A stretch of 29,610 nt of DNA from Solirubrobacteraceae bacterium (GCA_016462625.1 JAEMSV010000045.1:1-29610); one strand, 5' to 3'. Counted from the stretch's first letter, positions 6,191 to 16,240 are shown. Notes: generated by a model not told the origin, from the letters alone. Made by a program: numbers and translations.

Positions 6191-9100
6191 TCAGCGCCGG
6201 GTCCCGGAGCCGACCTGCGCGAACCGCGGGCCGCGCGGATCACGGCGGCGGCGAGCCAGGGTGCTGCCCGCACCGGCGGCCACGATCAGCAGCCCCAGCG
6301 TGAGGGCGGGGTTCGGCACCCCGTGGCGCGCCCCGGCCTCGTAGCGCACCGACGCCGAGGACTGCTCGAACGCCTCTTCCTGTTCGCGCTTCTCCTCGTA
6401 CACGCGAACCGTCGCGCCACCCGGCGGTGACGGCCGCCCCACGCCACCGACCGGCGGCGGCGGAGCCACGACGAGCGGCGAGCTCGCGCTCGGAGGCACG
6501 GGCGGCAGGACCGGCAGCGGCGGAATCACCGGCACCGGACCGGGCGTCACCGCGACCGGAGTCGGGACGGGCTGCGCGGCGACGGGCGCCTGCACCGGTG
6601 GCGCAGGCGGCGGCGCGCCGGCGCCGGGCGTCGCCTCCGCAACCGGTGCCGCGGCCGGCGGCGCGGCCGGCGTCGGCGAAGCCGCCCCGACGGGTTCCGG
6701 CAGCGGCGTGGTCGCCCGCGTCCCACACGGCTGCCGCGGACTGCCGGCGAGCACCGTGACCTTGGTCGCGTACGTCAGGCCGCCCGTCGTGATCGAGATG
6801 TCCGTCGTGCCGGGGTTGAACGCGCAGAACAACCCGGACGCCGAATCGGCGACCGGCTTGCTGTCCGACCCCAGGAACACGGCGCGGGGGTTGTTCGCCG
6901 CCTGCGCCGGATCGACCCTGACGAAGTCGCCGACCTCGGGATTCGACGACGTGAACCGCGCGGTGGCAGCGACGTTCACGCCGCAGCCCGCGCGGCAGTC
7001 AGGATTCGGCAGGCTCACGTACGGGTCCTCGACCGATCCGGGGAGGATGCGCCCGCCGCCGCGCGGCCGACGGCCGAGCCCCGTGAACAACGCCGGGGTC
7101 GAGCGCCGGACCTGCGTTCCGTCGCGCGCGTCGATCGCCAGGTCCTCGATGACCGGCTGCACCGCGGCGCGCACCGGGACCCGATTCGTCGATGCATCGC
7201 GCGCGGCGAGGTCCGCCTCGACGAGCAGGAGCCCGTTGTCGGTGACATCCTGTCCGCCGCTGGGCGGGATTCCCTCGTAGCCCAGCGAGCCACTGCCGAA
7301 CGAGGGAATGGTCGTGGCCGAGCCCTTCGGAATCCGTGTGGAGACGTTCAGCTCAGGACTGTCGAAGAAGTACGCCGATGCGCCGTGGTCCAGCAGGATG
7401 CGTGCGACGGTGTCGCCGTCAGTCGCCCGCGCGTTGCCCTTCTCCTCCCCCACCTCGGTGAGCGGACGGCTGCCGACGACGATGGCCGGGACGCGACGAC
7501 CGCGGGCGTCGTCGAGCGTGCTTTCGAGCCAGCTCACCTGGCTCTCCGCCGGGTACTGCGATGCGTCCTGGTCGCGGCCGCCGATCGATCCCTTCGCGTT
7601 GTCGATGACGACGACGCGCAGCGCGCCCTCGGGCCCGGTCGTGTCGAAGGCGTAGTGCGTCCTCGCGCCGGCGACCGGTTCGCCCCCGGGGACACCCGCC
7701 GTCGACACGTTCGCGGGCGCGGCGCCGTGCCCCTGCGGAGCGGGAAGTCCGGCGAACTGCGCGTTGAAGCCGGCAGCGTCGATGCCCGCGTCGGTCTGCG
7801 ACGGCGTGACGTAGACCGGGACCCGCGACGCCGCAGCGGTCATCAGCTGCGCGTAGCGGGCCTGCTCGCCGCCATGGGCCGCACCCACGTCACCGGCCAC
7901 CCGACCACCGGTGTAGATCCAGGCCCTGGGCCCGTTCGCTGCGCTGCGCAGCGTCGCCGCGAGCTCGACGGCGCCTGCGAGGTTTCGATCGGGGCTGATG
8001 CCGAGCGAGGCGAGCTCGGCGCATGCGGCGGCGCATGCCGCGTGGCCGCCGATCAGAAGACGCGCGGGACCGGCGGTCATCGTGCCGTCCGAGCGCTCGA
8101 TCTGCGTCGGTGCCGCCGGGTTGTCCCCGTAACGCCACGCGACGGCGGTCTGCGTCGGCGCGGCCGGTGTCGCGAGATCGACGTCAGCGGTGGCGCAGCG
8201 GAAGTCCGAGCGCTGGCCGGTGTCGCCGCCCACGATCCATCCCTGGCCGCGCTCGTCGAGGGCCAGGCCGAGCGCGGGATCGGGCACGAGCGGACAGTCG
8301 GTGAAGCTGCGGATCGGGTAGCCGGCGCGCTCCTCGTCCGACCAGCCCGACGCCGTCTCGCGCACCACCGAGCCGAAGCGCACGGGCAGGCGCACCGGCT
8401 GGATGAGAGGCGGCTGCCCGGGGAGATCCGCATCCGGGATGTCCTCGCTCGCGGGCTCGGCGAGCACCGCAACGGCGCGCACCACGTCGCCGTCGCGCAC
8501 CGCGCTGACCGCCCGCACCGCGCCGCCCGACAGCGCGTTCTCGCCCAGTCGCCACGGCGCGCCGGCGCGATCGCGCTTGAGCACGACGCCATCGCCCGCC
8601 GCGATCGCACCGCCGTCGGGGAGCCCGGCGACCGCGAAGATGCGCGCGTTGTTGGTCTGCTTCAGCAGCGCGGCGACCTCTTCGTCTGCCCGCCATCCGC
8701 CGCCATCGTTGACCAGGAGCCGGGTGCCGGCTGCGACCAGGGCCTGGGATCCGGAGAACGCGATGCCGAACAGCTCGTTCAGCGTCTCGCGCGAGAGCCG
8801 CGGGACCGACTCCGGAGTCCACGACTTGTCGTACCGGTAGATCCGGCCGGATTGCGTGATGGCGTAGCCGCGGTCGGCCGAGCCGGGCTGGAAGGCGACG
8901 CCCGTGAAGAGCTCGCCGTCGGCGTCGACCGGCGCGCCTTCGTCGCGCTCCCACTGCTGGGCCTCCGCCCGCCAGATCCACATGGCCCCGTCGGCCCCGA
9001 CAGCGTGTGCACGTCGCGACTCTGGCCAGGCGACGGCCGTCAGACGCGGCGTTGCCCGTCCGGACCCCGAAGGCAGCGGCTCGGGCAGCCAGCCCGTTCC

Positions 9101-10627
9101 CGGCGCGTAGCGAAGGACCTGGCCGTTGTAGCCCACCGCGAGCGCCGAGGCCGAGGGGTCGGCGGGCGAGCGTCCCGGCTCGGGCGCGACCGCGAGCAAC
9201 GGCGCGCGGACAGGAAGCGGATAGGCCTGCAGACGCGGTCCTGGCGGGGCCGGCGAGACGCGGATGAGACGCGTGCTGTCCTGGGTCAGCCAGCCGGTGC
9301 GCGCATCCGTGAACGCCGCCATGGCCCGCGTCGTCGCGGCCTCTCGCGGTCCGTACGCGCGCACCCGCGAGAACCGCTGGCCGTCGAACAGCGCGTACGT
9401 GGACGGGTCCGAGCCGTCGCCGTCTGCCCCGGCGCGCGGATTGGTGACGACGCGCGTGCCAGGACCGTCGCCCGCCCACGCGAACGAGCGGTAGCCGAGC
9501 AGCGCAGACGCGTCACCGATATCGCTGGACGTCGCGTCCGGCGCGGGTGCCGCGCTGAGCTCGAACTCGAGCTGGTCGCTGCAGGCGCCCGTGTTGCACC
9601 AGGAGCGCGTGACCTTGCCTTCGGCGAGGTCGTAGTAGAGCGTGAAGGTGCGCTCGGCGCCTGCCGACTCGTAGGCCCCGTCGAGCCAGAGGCCGTCGCC
9701 CCCGACGGTCAGGGACTCTGCGGGAGACACGAGCGCGCGCGCCGTCGTCGTCGCGAACACCGGCGACGAGCTGAGGCTCACCTGCTTCCACTCGGGATCC
9801 GGGCCGGACAGATCGCGCTCGTAGAGCTGCAGCCCGGTGCGCCCGTCGCTGCCCAGCAGCCACGCGTGATCGACGTCGCTCGCGGCGATCGCGGCGACCG
9901 TGAAGTCCGCCGTCGCCGGTGGGACCGCGGCGGGAAGATCGATCTTCTCCCGGTGCCACGTGGCGCCATCGAAGAACAGGACCGCACCCTCGGCCTCGCG
10001 CTCGGCGGCCAGCGGCGCGACGAAGAGCCCGAGGCCGCCGGACGCGTCGACCGCGGCCAGGGTCACGCGGCCGTGGCCCACCAGCGTCTCGTCGTCGCGC
10101 AGCTCCGCGCCCGCCGCGGTGTCGCCCTGGACGGGCGCCGGGAGCGGACGCAACGGCGCACCGGGCGCCCGCCCGAGCAGCATGCCCTTGCCGTCACGGG
10201 TTGCGGCAACCACGACGCCGCCCTTCGGCGTCACGCGTCCCGGGCCAGGACCCACGCGGAGCAGTGGGGTGAAGTTGCGATCGATCGGGTCACCGGTTTC
10301 GCTCTCGGCGAAGGACACGGTCTGCCAGCCACCGTCGCCCACCTGGTGCATCAGGGCATGCGCCTGAACGGTGCCGGTTCCGTCGGGCTTCGGCGCGAAG
10401 CCGTAGCCGATACCCCAGACCTCGGTCGGGTCGCTCCCCGGAGACGCGCCGAGAGGCATGACGTCCCTGGCGGGGAGTCCAGAGACCGGATACGCGGCGG
10501 ACGGGGTCACGAGCGCGGCGTCCTGCCCCCGACCGGCGACGGGCAGGATCAGGATCGCGGCTGCGAGCAGGATGGCGACGGCCGCCGCGATCGTGAGCCG
10601 CGGCGCGTTGGTCTTGCGCGGGCTCAC
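6191..10627 (-). CDS. Giant membrane-anchored propeller protein with degenerate phosphoesterase-like domain
   Basis: The product is 1478 residues from a GTG at 10627 that overlaps the preceding stop as GTGA. Residues about 11-32 are a hydrophobic signal or anchor. Residues about 45-800 are beta-propeller-like, with repeats such as AWLLGSDG, GWLTQDSTRLIRVS and RGYAITQSGRIYRYD. Residues about 855-1095 resemble a calcineurin-type metallophosphoesterase (VVVIDNAKGS, SWLESTLDDARG, PAIVVGSRPL, ILLDHGASAYFF), but the expected GNH and GHxH metal ligands are replaced by TPSQTD and FDSPELN. Residues about 1215-1285 are Ig-like (FCAFNPGTTDISITTGG). Residues about 1312-1395 are a Pro/Ala/Val-rich stalk. 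Residues about 1439-1462 are a C-terminal membrane helix followed by ARRRRDPRG, so the body should sit outside the cell. It is last in the overlapping run of exported-protein genes. Domain edges are approximate, and the phosphoesterase match is by eye. Confidence 0.85.
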   Translation of the reverse strand: MSPRKTNAPRLTIAAAVAILLAAAILILPVAGRGQDAALVTPSAAYPVSGLPARDVMPLGASPGSDPTEVWGIGYGFAPKPDGTGTVQAHALMHQVGDGGWQTVSFAESETGDPIDRNFTPLLRVGPGPGRVTPKGGVVVAATRDGKGMLLGRAPGAPLRPLPAPVQGDTAAGAELRDDETLVGHGRVTLAAVDASGGLGLFVAPLAAEREAEGAVLFFDGATWHREKIDLPAAVPPATADFTVAAIAASDVDHAWLLGSDGRTGLQLYERDLSGPDPEWKQVSLSSSPVFATTTARALVSPAESLTVGGDGLWLDGAYESAGAERTFTLYYDLAEGKVTRSWCNTGACSDQLEFELSAAPAPDATSSDIGDASALLGYRSFAWAGDGPGTRVVTNPRAGADGDGSDPSTYALFDGQRFSRVRAYGPREAATTRAMAAFTDARTGWLTQDSTRLIRVSPAPPGPRLQAYPLPVRAPLLAVAPEPGRSPADPSASALAVGYNGQVLRYAPGTGWLPEPLPSGSGRATPRLTAVAWPESRRAHAVGADGAMWIWRAEAQQWERDEGAPVDADGELFTGVAFQPGSADRGYAITQSGRIYRYDKSWTPESVPRLSRETLNELFGIAFSGSQALVAAGTRLLVNDGGGWRADEEVAALLKQTNNARIFAVAGLPDGGAIAAGDGVVLKRDRAGAPWRLGENALSGGAVRAVSAVRDGDVVRAVAVLAEPASEDIPDADLPGQPPLIQPVRLPVRFGSVVRETASGWSDEERAGYPIRSFTDCPLVPDPALGLALDERGQGWIVGGDTGQRSDFRCATADVDLATPAAPTQTAVAWRYGDNPAAPTQIERSDGTMTAGPARLLIGGHAACAAACAELASLGISPDRNLAGAVELAATLRSAANGPRAWIYTGGRVAGDVGAAHGGEQARYAQLMTAAASRVPVYVTPSQTDAGIDAAGFNAQFAGLPAPQGHGAAPANVSTAGVPGGEPVAGARTHYAFDTTGPEGALRVVVIDNAKGSIGGRDQDASQYPAESQVSWLESTLDDARGRRVPAIVVGSRPLTEVGEEKGNARATDGDTVARILLDHGASAYFFDSPELNVSTRIPKGSATTIPSFGSGSLGYEGIPPSGGQDVTDNGLLLVEADLAARDASTNRVPVRAAVQPVIEDLAIDARDGTQVRRSTPALFTGLGRRPRGGGRILPGSVEDPYVSLPNPDCRAGCGVNVAATARFTSSNPEVGDFVRVDPAQAANNPRAVFLGSDSKPVADSASGLFCAFNPGTTDISITTGGLTYATKVTVLAGSPRQPCGTRATTPLPEPVGAASPTPAAPPAAAPVAEATPGAGAPPPAPPVQAPVAAQPVPTPVAVTPGPVPVIPPLPVLPPVPPSASSPLVVAPPPPVGGVGRPSPPGGATVRVYEEKREQEEAFEQSSASVRYEAGARHGVPNPALTLGLLIVAAGAGSTLARRRRDPRGPRFAQVGSGTRR

Positions 10628-12399
10628 GTGGTGACCGTGTCCCCGGCGCCCGCGCCCGTGTCGTCCTCCGCCGGCGGGGCGGAGTCCGGGAGCTCGAGAT
10701 CCTTGGTCTTGAACCGCAGCGCCGTCGGCCAGCGCTTGCGGTCCGCGCGCATGCGCAGGGTGTGACGCCCCGGCTTCAGCGTCCGGTTCTTCGTCTTCGC
10801 GACGGTGCGTCCGCGGCGCAGCCCGACCAGTTGGACGCGGGCGCGACGGCGCACCTGGATGCGCATCACGATGTAGCGCTTCTTCTCGACCCGCACGCCT
10901 CCGAGGACGCGCAGCAGCGCAGGGATCTTCTTCGGCGCCTTGGCCACCTGCTCCTTGGCGGGCGCCTCGATCGGCGGTGCGACGAACTGCGCCGACTCGT
11001 CCTGCGGGACGACGTCTGGCGGCGTGCGCGGAGTGCGCGGGTCCGGCGGCCGGATCGTGATCATCCGCTTCAGCAGCGGGTCGGGGTTCTCGGCCACGGT
11101 CGTGCCGGGCTCCGCGAGGCGGTAGAGGAACCCGCCGGCCGTGACCATCCAGCACTGGTTCGTCGCAGGGCAGGCGATGTGCGCGGCGTCGCCTACGAGC
11201 ACGTCATCACGGCCCAGGGCGACGCGCTGCAAGACGGTGCCGGCGGCGTCGATCTCCGCGACGACCGCGATCCGCGAGCTCGTCGTCGCGCCCGGCGCAG
11301 GACGAGGCGTGACGGTCGCCCACACCCGATCGGTCCCGGGGTTCGCGGCGACGTCGCCGATGTAGTCGCCGACGTCGAGCGTCCCGGATCCCGGAGCGGT
11401 GATCGTCACGCGGTGCGGCGTCGTATCGCCGGGGCCCATGCGCGCGAGGAAGGGCGGTTCGGGCTGGAGCGTCGGCGCGTCGGGCGGGAGCTCCTCCGCG
11501 TCGCTCGGGATGGCCGTGATCGACTTCTGGCCGGCGACCCAGAGCTGCTGCCCGTCGCTGTCCAGCGCCGTGACGTCGACCCGATCCGCTCCTTCGAGAC
11601 CAGGCCAGCTGGGCACGCCGACGCCGCCTGCGCCGAACGTGCGCAGCAGCCGCGGTGCCCGCGCTTCGCCGACGACATCGACCGGATCGAGGTACGCGTC
11701 GCCGAGGAGGCTGAACGCGTTCTGATCACCGAACGAGGTGCCAACGGCTGTCCCCCCGAGCACCTGGCCGCCGTGTGGCTCGAGATCGGCCATCCCGCGC
11801 GCGCTCGGGTGCTGTGCCTGGGTCAGCGAAGCGCCGTCCCAGTGCAGCAGGTGCGTACCGAAGCGCGGCACGTCGACGACCGGCCCGCTGAACCAGCAAT
11901 CCGAGGGTCCCGCGCAGGCCGCAGCGTTCATGCTCGGGTAGGGCGCATCGACATCGGACACCGCCTTGGCGTACGACGCAACGACCTGTCCGTCCTTGAA
12001 GTGGCACAGGGTCTTGCTCTGATCCTCGTCCGAGACCGTGCCGCTGAGCCCCGGAGCGGGATCGGAGATCGTCCACCACTCGCGCTCGCTGACCAGGGCG
12101 ATCCGAGCGCCGCGCGCAGCGCCTCCGCAGACCGTCGACAGCTGCCGCCAGCTCACTCCGTCGTACACCATCAGACCGGACGAATACGTCCTGCCCGGCG
12201 CGTTCTTCACGATCATCAGCCCGAAGTTCGGGGTGAGGAACTGCATGTCGCCCGGCTCGCCCACCGGACCGGGGAACGCGCCGCCCGGGGGCGGCGACGG
12301 CTGCTCCTGGGTCCATGCAGGCGCCGCGATCGCCGCCGGTGCGGCTCCCGCGACCGCGGCGAGCGCGAGGACGAGGACAAGGACGAGGACGCGCGTCAT
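10624..12399 (-). CDS. Exported propeller-like protein with basic C-terminal module
   Basis: The product is 591 residues from an ATG at 12399 that overlaps the previous stop as ATGA. Residues 1-26 are a strong signal peptide (LVLVLVLALAAVAGAAPAAI, then AAPAW). The body has propeller-like blades with recurring W, G and D: MQFLTPNFGLMIVKNAPG, GPSDCWFSGPVVDVPRFGTH, LLHWDGASLTQ and ACPATNQCWMVTAGGFLYRL. Cysteines occur in pairs within blades (AACAGPSDCW, IACPATNQCW), suggesting disulfides outside the cell. Residues about 500-570 form a Lys/Arg-rich beta module (RYIVMRIQVRRRARVQLVGL). The last 18 residues are acidic and Gly/Thr-rich. There is no C-terminal membrane helix. It precedes the 1478-aa protein, whose N-terminal half looks similar in style, so the two may be paralogous or bind each other. 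Its function is unknown. Confidence 0.85.
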   Translation of the reverse strand: MTRVLVLVLVLALAAVAGAAPAAIAAPAWTQEQPSPPPGGAFPGPVGEPGDMQFLTPNFGLMIVKNAPGRTYSSGLMVYDGVSWRQLSTVCGGAARGARIALVSEREWWTISDPAPGLSGTVSDEDQSKTLCHFKDGQVVASYAKAVSDVDAPYPSMNAAACAGPSDCWFSGPVVDVPRFGTHLLHWDGASLTQAQHPSARGMADLEPHGGQVLGGTAVGTSFGDQNAFSLLGDAYLDPVDVVGEARAPRLLRTFGAGGVGVPSWPGLEGADRVDVTALDSDGQQLWVAGQKSITAIPSDAEELPPDAPTLQPEPPFLARMGPGDTTPHRVTITAPGSGTLDVGDYIGDVAANPGTDRVWATVTPRPAPGATTSSRIAVVAEIDAAGTVLQRVALGRDDVLVGDAAHIACPATNQCWMVTAGGFLYRLAEPGTTVAENPDPLLKRMITIRPPDPRTPRTPPDVVPQDESAQFVAPPIEAPAKEQVAKAPKKIPALLRVLGGVRVEKKRYIVMRIQVRRRARVQLVGLRRGRTVAKTKNRTLKPGRHTLRMRADRKRWPTALRFKTKDLELPDSAPPAEDDTGAGAGDTVTT

Positions 12400-14324
12400 C
12401 GCTGAGCCGCCTTCTTCGTGATGCGGTAGCGGCTCGTCAGGGTGCGACTGAAGGCCGGGGTCCGGCCGCGGGTCGTGAACGTCACCCGCACGTTCACCGT
12501 GAAGCCCTTGGCCCGGCGCGCGCGAGACAGGTACGGCGTGCGCAGCTTCAGCTTCGCGCGCACCGCGCCGGGCCGCGTCGTGCGCACGGAGGCCAGCGCG
12601 ACCGTCGGCTTGCCCCGCTTGCGTCCGAGGCCGGCGCGCGGCAGGACCGTCGCGCGCAAGGTTCCACTCGCAGGAACCCGCGCGTCCACGTACAGCGTCC
12701 GGCCGCCGCGCGACACCGTGACGCTCATGCGCCACGACACCGGAACGGTCTCGCCGACGGACGCGGCCGCCGAGACCTGCGTCGGGAGGGCCTGCTGGGT
12801 ATCCACGAAGCGATCGGCGACGAACACATCGCCGAGACCGTTGCCGTCACCGAACACGAGGTTGTCGGCGTCGGACGCGAACGCGACCCGCGCGCCGTCT
12901 GACGAGAGTCCGCCGATCCTGCTGCTGAGCAGTCCCCCGGCACTGCGGCTTGCGGGGCTGCCCGTGTAGCTGCGAGAGACCCGCTCGATGATGCCGGCGC
13001 CAAGATCGCCGACGTACAGCTCGACGGGGGCGGCAACGCTGAACGGCGTGGGGGTCATCAGGATCGGCGACGGGAGGAGCGACCTGCTGCCGCTGGTGGA
13101 GTACGCGAGAAACCTGCCGTCTGCGGACAGCGCCGTGCCGATGACCGTGGCGATGCCGCTCGTCGGCGCGCTGTGGCGGGTGACCTCGGTGGTCGTCGCC
13201 TTGCGCCCACCCGCGCCCCGCATGTCACGCACGAACACGTCTGCCAGAGGCAGGAGGGAGCCGCCGCTGCGGCGCTTGTTGGCCGACGCCCAGGCGACGT
13301 GACTGCCGTCCCCCGACAGCGACAGCGCCGCAAAGCCCGCCGGCGAGTCCGCGCTGTTGTCCGCCTCCTCGGCCACCACGCCGTTCTGGAGGAACACGCC
13401 GTCGCACGGGCCGCGCGGGCCGGTGAACGTCCCGTCGTCCGGTGCCAGCGGCGTCCCAGGCGGGCATCCCGGATCCTCCGAGTCGCCGGTGCCCGTCACT
13501 CGGCGCGCGGGCGACCCGTCGAGGCGCTGCCACAGGAGGTCGTTGTGGCGACCGGCGCCGCCCAGGCCGATCGTGATCTCGCCGGGCAGGTACTGGTCGG
13601 CCGAGACGTGCAGGCGCGGCTCCACGTCGAGCCACGCGACGGTGCTCCCGTCGGCGCTGAGCGCGGCGTCGAACGGCGCGCTCGTCGAAGAGGTGAGCTC
13701 CGTGGCGGTCCCCGTGGCCGCATCCCAGACCACCAGCGGCGTCGTCGCGCCCGGGCCAACCGCGCGCCGGAAGAGCACCTTCCGGCCGTCGGCGGAGAGC
13801 CCGCTGCCCGGCAGCTCGTACTCGGCGCCGTCGGGTCCGCCGGAGGACACGAGCGCGAATGCGCCGGGCGTCATCCGCGGCACCTGCATGTCGCGCACGT
13901 AGACGTCGGCCAGATCGTCCGTATCGGCGGCGGCCAGCTGCTCGAACGAGACGAACGCAACGAACCGCCCGTCCGCGCTGATCGCCGGCTTCGTCAGCGG
14001 GCGCGCCAGGCGCGTCCCGCCCGGCGCGACGACTTCCAACCCACTGCCGTCAGCGTCCCGGCGCAGGATCGCGCCGGCGGGCGACTGGGCGCGCAGGGGC
14101 AGGTCCGCGCCGGTCAGCAGGTTCAGCGCCTTGGTGTCGAACGCGACGTACCGACCGTCCCCGGACAGCGCCGGATCGCCGAGGATCGCCGACGAGTTCG
14201 TGCTCTCCGGGCTGAGCGCCTGCTCGCCCGGAGTCGCCGACATCAGCCGCGCACGGCTCCATTCGGCCGAGGCCGGCGACGCGGACACCCCGAGCAGCGC
14301 CAGGGCGATGACGGCCCGCTTCAT
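12396..14324 (-). CDS. Exported TolB/PD40-type seven-bladed propeller protein
   Basis: The product is 642 residues from an ATG at 14324 that overlaps the previous stop as ATGA. Residues 1-20 are a signal peptide ending SPASA. Seven copies of the PD40 pattern LS[AG]DG..VAF occur near residues 53, 115, 175, 222, 333, 398 and 475 (for example SGDGRYVAFDT, SADGRFVAFVS, SSDGARVAFASD), which is one propeller. Several blades include DVYVRDM or DVFVRDM. Residues about 530-642 are a basic beta-rich module (SVTVSRGGRTLYVDARVP through VRVTFTTRGRTPAFSRTL). No catalytic residues are seen and there is no membrane anchor. PD40 propellers usually bind proteins or glycans. The position between other exported proteins, with overlapping start and stop codons on both sides, suggests a shared assembly or function. 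Confidence 0.87.
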   Translation of the reverse strand: MKRAVIALALLGVSASPASAEWSRARLMSATPGEQALSPESTNSSAILGDPALSGDGRYVAFDTKALNLLTGADLPLRAQSPAGAILRRDADGSGLEVVAPGGTRLARPLTKPAISADGRFVAFVSFEQLAAADTDDLADVYVRDMQVPRMTPGAFALVSSGGPDGAEYELPGSGLSADGRKVLFRRAVGPGATTPLVVWDAATGTATELTSSTSAPFDAALSADGSTVAWLDVEPRLHVSADQYLPGEITIGLGGAGRHNDLLWQRLDGSPARRVTGTGDSEDPGCPPGTPLAPDDGTFTGPRGPCDGVFLQNGVVAEEADNSADSPAGFAALSLSGDGSHVAWASANKRRSGGSLLPLADVFVRDMRGAGGRKATTTEVTRHSAPTSGIATVIGTALSADGRFLAYSTSGSRSLLPSPILMTPTPFSVAAPVELYVGDLGAGIIERVSRSYTGSPASRSAGGLLSSRIGGLSSDGARVAFASDADNLVFGDGNGLGDVFVADRFVDTQQALPTQVSAAASVGETVPVSWRMSVTVSRGGRTLYVDARVPASGTLRATVLPRAGLGRKRGKPTVALASVRTTRPGAVRAKLKLRTPYLSRARRAKGFTVNVRVTFTTRGRTPAFSRTLTSRYRITKKAAQR

Positions 14325-16240
14325 CGAAGCACCACCGTTCGCTCGACCGTGTCCTTGTTGCCGGCACGGTCGCGGACCTGCGCCTGCACCCGGTAGCGGC
14401 CGGGCTTGCGGTACTCGTGACCGACGACGGTCTGCTTGACCTCGCTGCTGCTGCCGTCCCCCCAGAGGACCTTCGTCAGCTCACGATCCGTGCCCGAACG
14501 GCCGGCGTCGCCGATCGTGACCCGCACGCGGCGACCGGCCTGACGAGCGATGCGCGCCTTGGGCGGCGTGCCGTCGATCCTGATCCCGAGCCGGTTGCTC
14601 AGCACGCTCTGGCCAAGGGTGTCCGTCGCCCGGACCTGCACCGTGTGGCGACCGTCGTCGAGCGCGCGCTTCGGCAGCAGCCGGCCCAGGTACCGCTGCG
14701 GGTCGGTGGCCGGCGTTCCGTCGAGGAGCAGCTGATAGGCGATGCCGCCGATCGCGTTGCGCGCGGCCTCCCAGCCGACCCGCGCCTGGGACGGGCGCAC
14801 CCAGCCGGTCGGCGCCGTCACCGCGAAGGCCAGCGGCGGCGCGTCGACGACGGCCGCCGCGATCTCTCCGCGGGACGTCGAGCCGGACCGCAGCGCGACG
14901 ATGGCGTCGCCCAGGCCGGAACCGCCGACCTCGACGTCGGACACGAGCCCGCCACCCGGCGCGGACACCTGTGCCCGGCGTGCGGCGCCCGAGACGCTGA
15001 GCTCGCGGACCTCGACACCGTCGGCACCGTCGACCGACAGACGCCGGGCCACGGCACCCGACCCCTTCGGACCGATCGTCATCCGCGGCGGATCCAGCGC
15101 GATGTTGCCGGGAGAGCCGAAGCGGCTGATCGTCCTGAACCCGCCCTGATCGCCGCCGCCGAGCACCGCGGTGTTGCCGAGCCCGTACGCGATCCGGAAG
15201 GCGCCGCCTTCCGCGAACGTTCCGGCCGAAAGGCCGTTCGCGGTCCCGCCACCGGGCAGCTCGATCTCGCGCGCCCCGAGAAACACCGAGGCCTTCTCGG
15301 CGAACACCGGCGCGAGCATGTTCGCGAAGAGCGCGGCCCCGCCGCCCTGCTGGTCGCGCTGCTGGCGGAGCAGCACCACGGCCTCGCCCAGCCCGCCGAT
15401 GCCGACGGCGAACTGGTCGGCGTGGCCGACGGCCGGCACACCGTCGATCTCGGCGGGACTCGCCTGGAGCGGGATGAGCGAGATGTCGCCGGAGAAGATC
15501 CGGCGTGCGTAGACGCGGTCGACGTCGTCGTCGTCGGGCTCGATGTACGCGACGACGGCGTTGCCGACCTGATCGCTGACGACCTTCGGCGCGGACTCGG
15601 CCGTCAGGCCCCGGAGGAGCCGCGCGGAGCGCCGCGGCGAGGGCATCCGCGACCAGCGCTGCCCCCCGCGGAACTGGGCGAGCCGGAACTCGGCGTCGAT
15701 CCGGCCATCGGCCTGCGTCGCCCTCGTCGTCACGTAGCTGAGGAACGCGCTGCCGCCGTTCGCGGCCATCGCGAGTGACGGGAAGGCGTTTGCGGAGTCG
15801 CCGAGGTTCTGGTCCACCGGCACCGGCGCGCTGAAGCGCGACGCGCCCGGGGACTTCCACGCGGCGAACATGCCGTCGATGTTCTGCGTGCCGCGGCGCG
15901 CGATCCGCTGCACCCACGTCACGAGCAGCCGCCCGCCGCTCGCTGCCGCGATGCGGGGCCAGCTGGAATCGAACTCCTGGCCGACGTCGATGCGCTGCAT
16001 GCCGCGCCACCGGCCGCCGCGCAGGACCGCGACGAAGACGTGCGCGCGGCCGTTCTCACGCCGCCGGTAGACCACGCCGCCCGTGCCGTCGTCGGCCATC
16101 GCCGCGCCGCCGACCTCCAGGACATCTGGGCTCGGACCGTCGAGCGACGTCGCGTCGGACACGGCGGCCGGAGCCGTCGCCGGGAACGCCGCGCAGATTC
16201 CGGCCGCGCACAGCAGAAGCAGGCGAATCGCGCCGCGCAC
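14321..16240 (-). CDS. Exported propeller-like protein with C-terminal PKD domain
   Basis: The product is 639 residues from a GTG at 16240, 2 nt after the preceding TAG. Residues 1-26 are a signal peptide (IRLLLLCAAGICAAFPATAPA). Residues about 30-460 contain blade-like repeats (ADDGTGGVVYRRRENGRAHV, SWPRIAAASGGRLLVTWVQR, SLAMAANGGSAFLSYVTTRA, KVVSDQVGNAVVAYIEPDDD), of the kind that alternate a D/N-G-x-A-x-V-x-Y/W strand with a loop. An Ig-like segment follows, ending in IDGTPPKARI. Residues about 570-639 are a PKD domain (KVLWGDGSSSEVKQTVVGHE, then GRYRVQAQVRDRAGN). There is no membrane helix at the end. PKD and Ig-like folds usually mediate surface protein or glycan contacts. No enzyme motif is seen; it is probably a structural or adhesive component of the same exported set. 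Confidence 0.85.
   Translation of the reverse strand: MRGAIRLLLLCAAGICAAFPATAPAAVSDATSLDGPSPDVLEVGGAAMADDGTGGVVYRRRENGRAHVFVAVLRGGRWRGMQRIDVGQEFDSSWPRIAAASGGRLLVTWVQRIARRGTQNIDGMFAAWKSPGASRFSAPVPVDQNLGDSANAFPSLAMAANGGSAFLSYVTTRATQADGRIDAEFRLAQFRGGQRWSRMPSPRRSARLLRGLTAESAPKVVSDQVGNAVVAYIEPDDDDVDRVYARRIFSGDISLIPLQASPAEIDGVPAVGHADQFAVGIGGLGEAVVLLRQQRDQQGGGAALFANMLAPVFAEKASVFLGAREIELPGGGTANGLSAGTFAEGGAFRIAYGLGNTAVLGGGDQGGFRTISRFGSPGNIALDPPRMTIGPKGSGAVARRLSVDGADGVEVRELSVSGAARRAQVSAPGGGLVSDVEVGGSGLGDAIVALRSGSTSRGEIAAAVVDAPPLAFAVTAPTGWVRPSQARVGWEAARNAIGGIAYQLLLDGTPATDPQRYLGRLLPKRALDDGRHTVQVRATDTLGQSVLSNRLGIRIDGTPPKARIARQAGRRVRVTIGDAGRSGTDRELTKVLWGDGSSSEVKQTVVGHEYRKPGRYRVQAQVRDRAGNKDTVERTVVLR

Noticed and set aside
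7385..10765. A 1126-codon open frame on the plus strand opposite the giant propeller gene
   Set aside because: Its product is rich in R, A, G and H in low-complexity order with no domain or signal, while the opposite strand has recognisable domains, a signal peptide and start-stop overlaps. High GC removes stop codons from the antisense frame.
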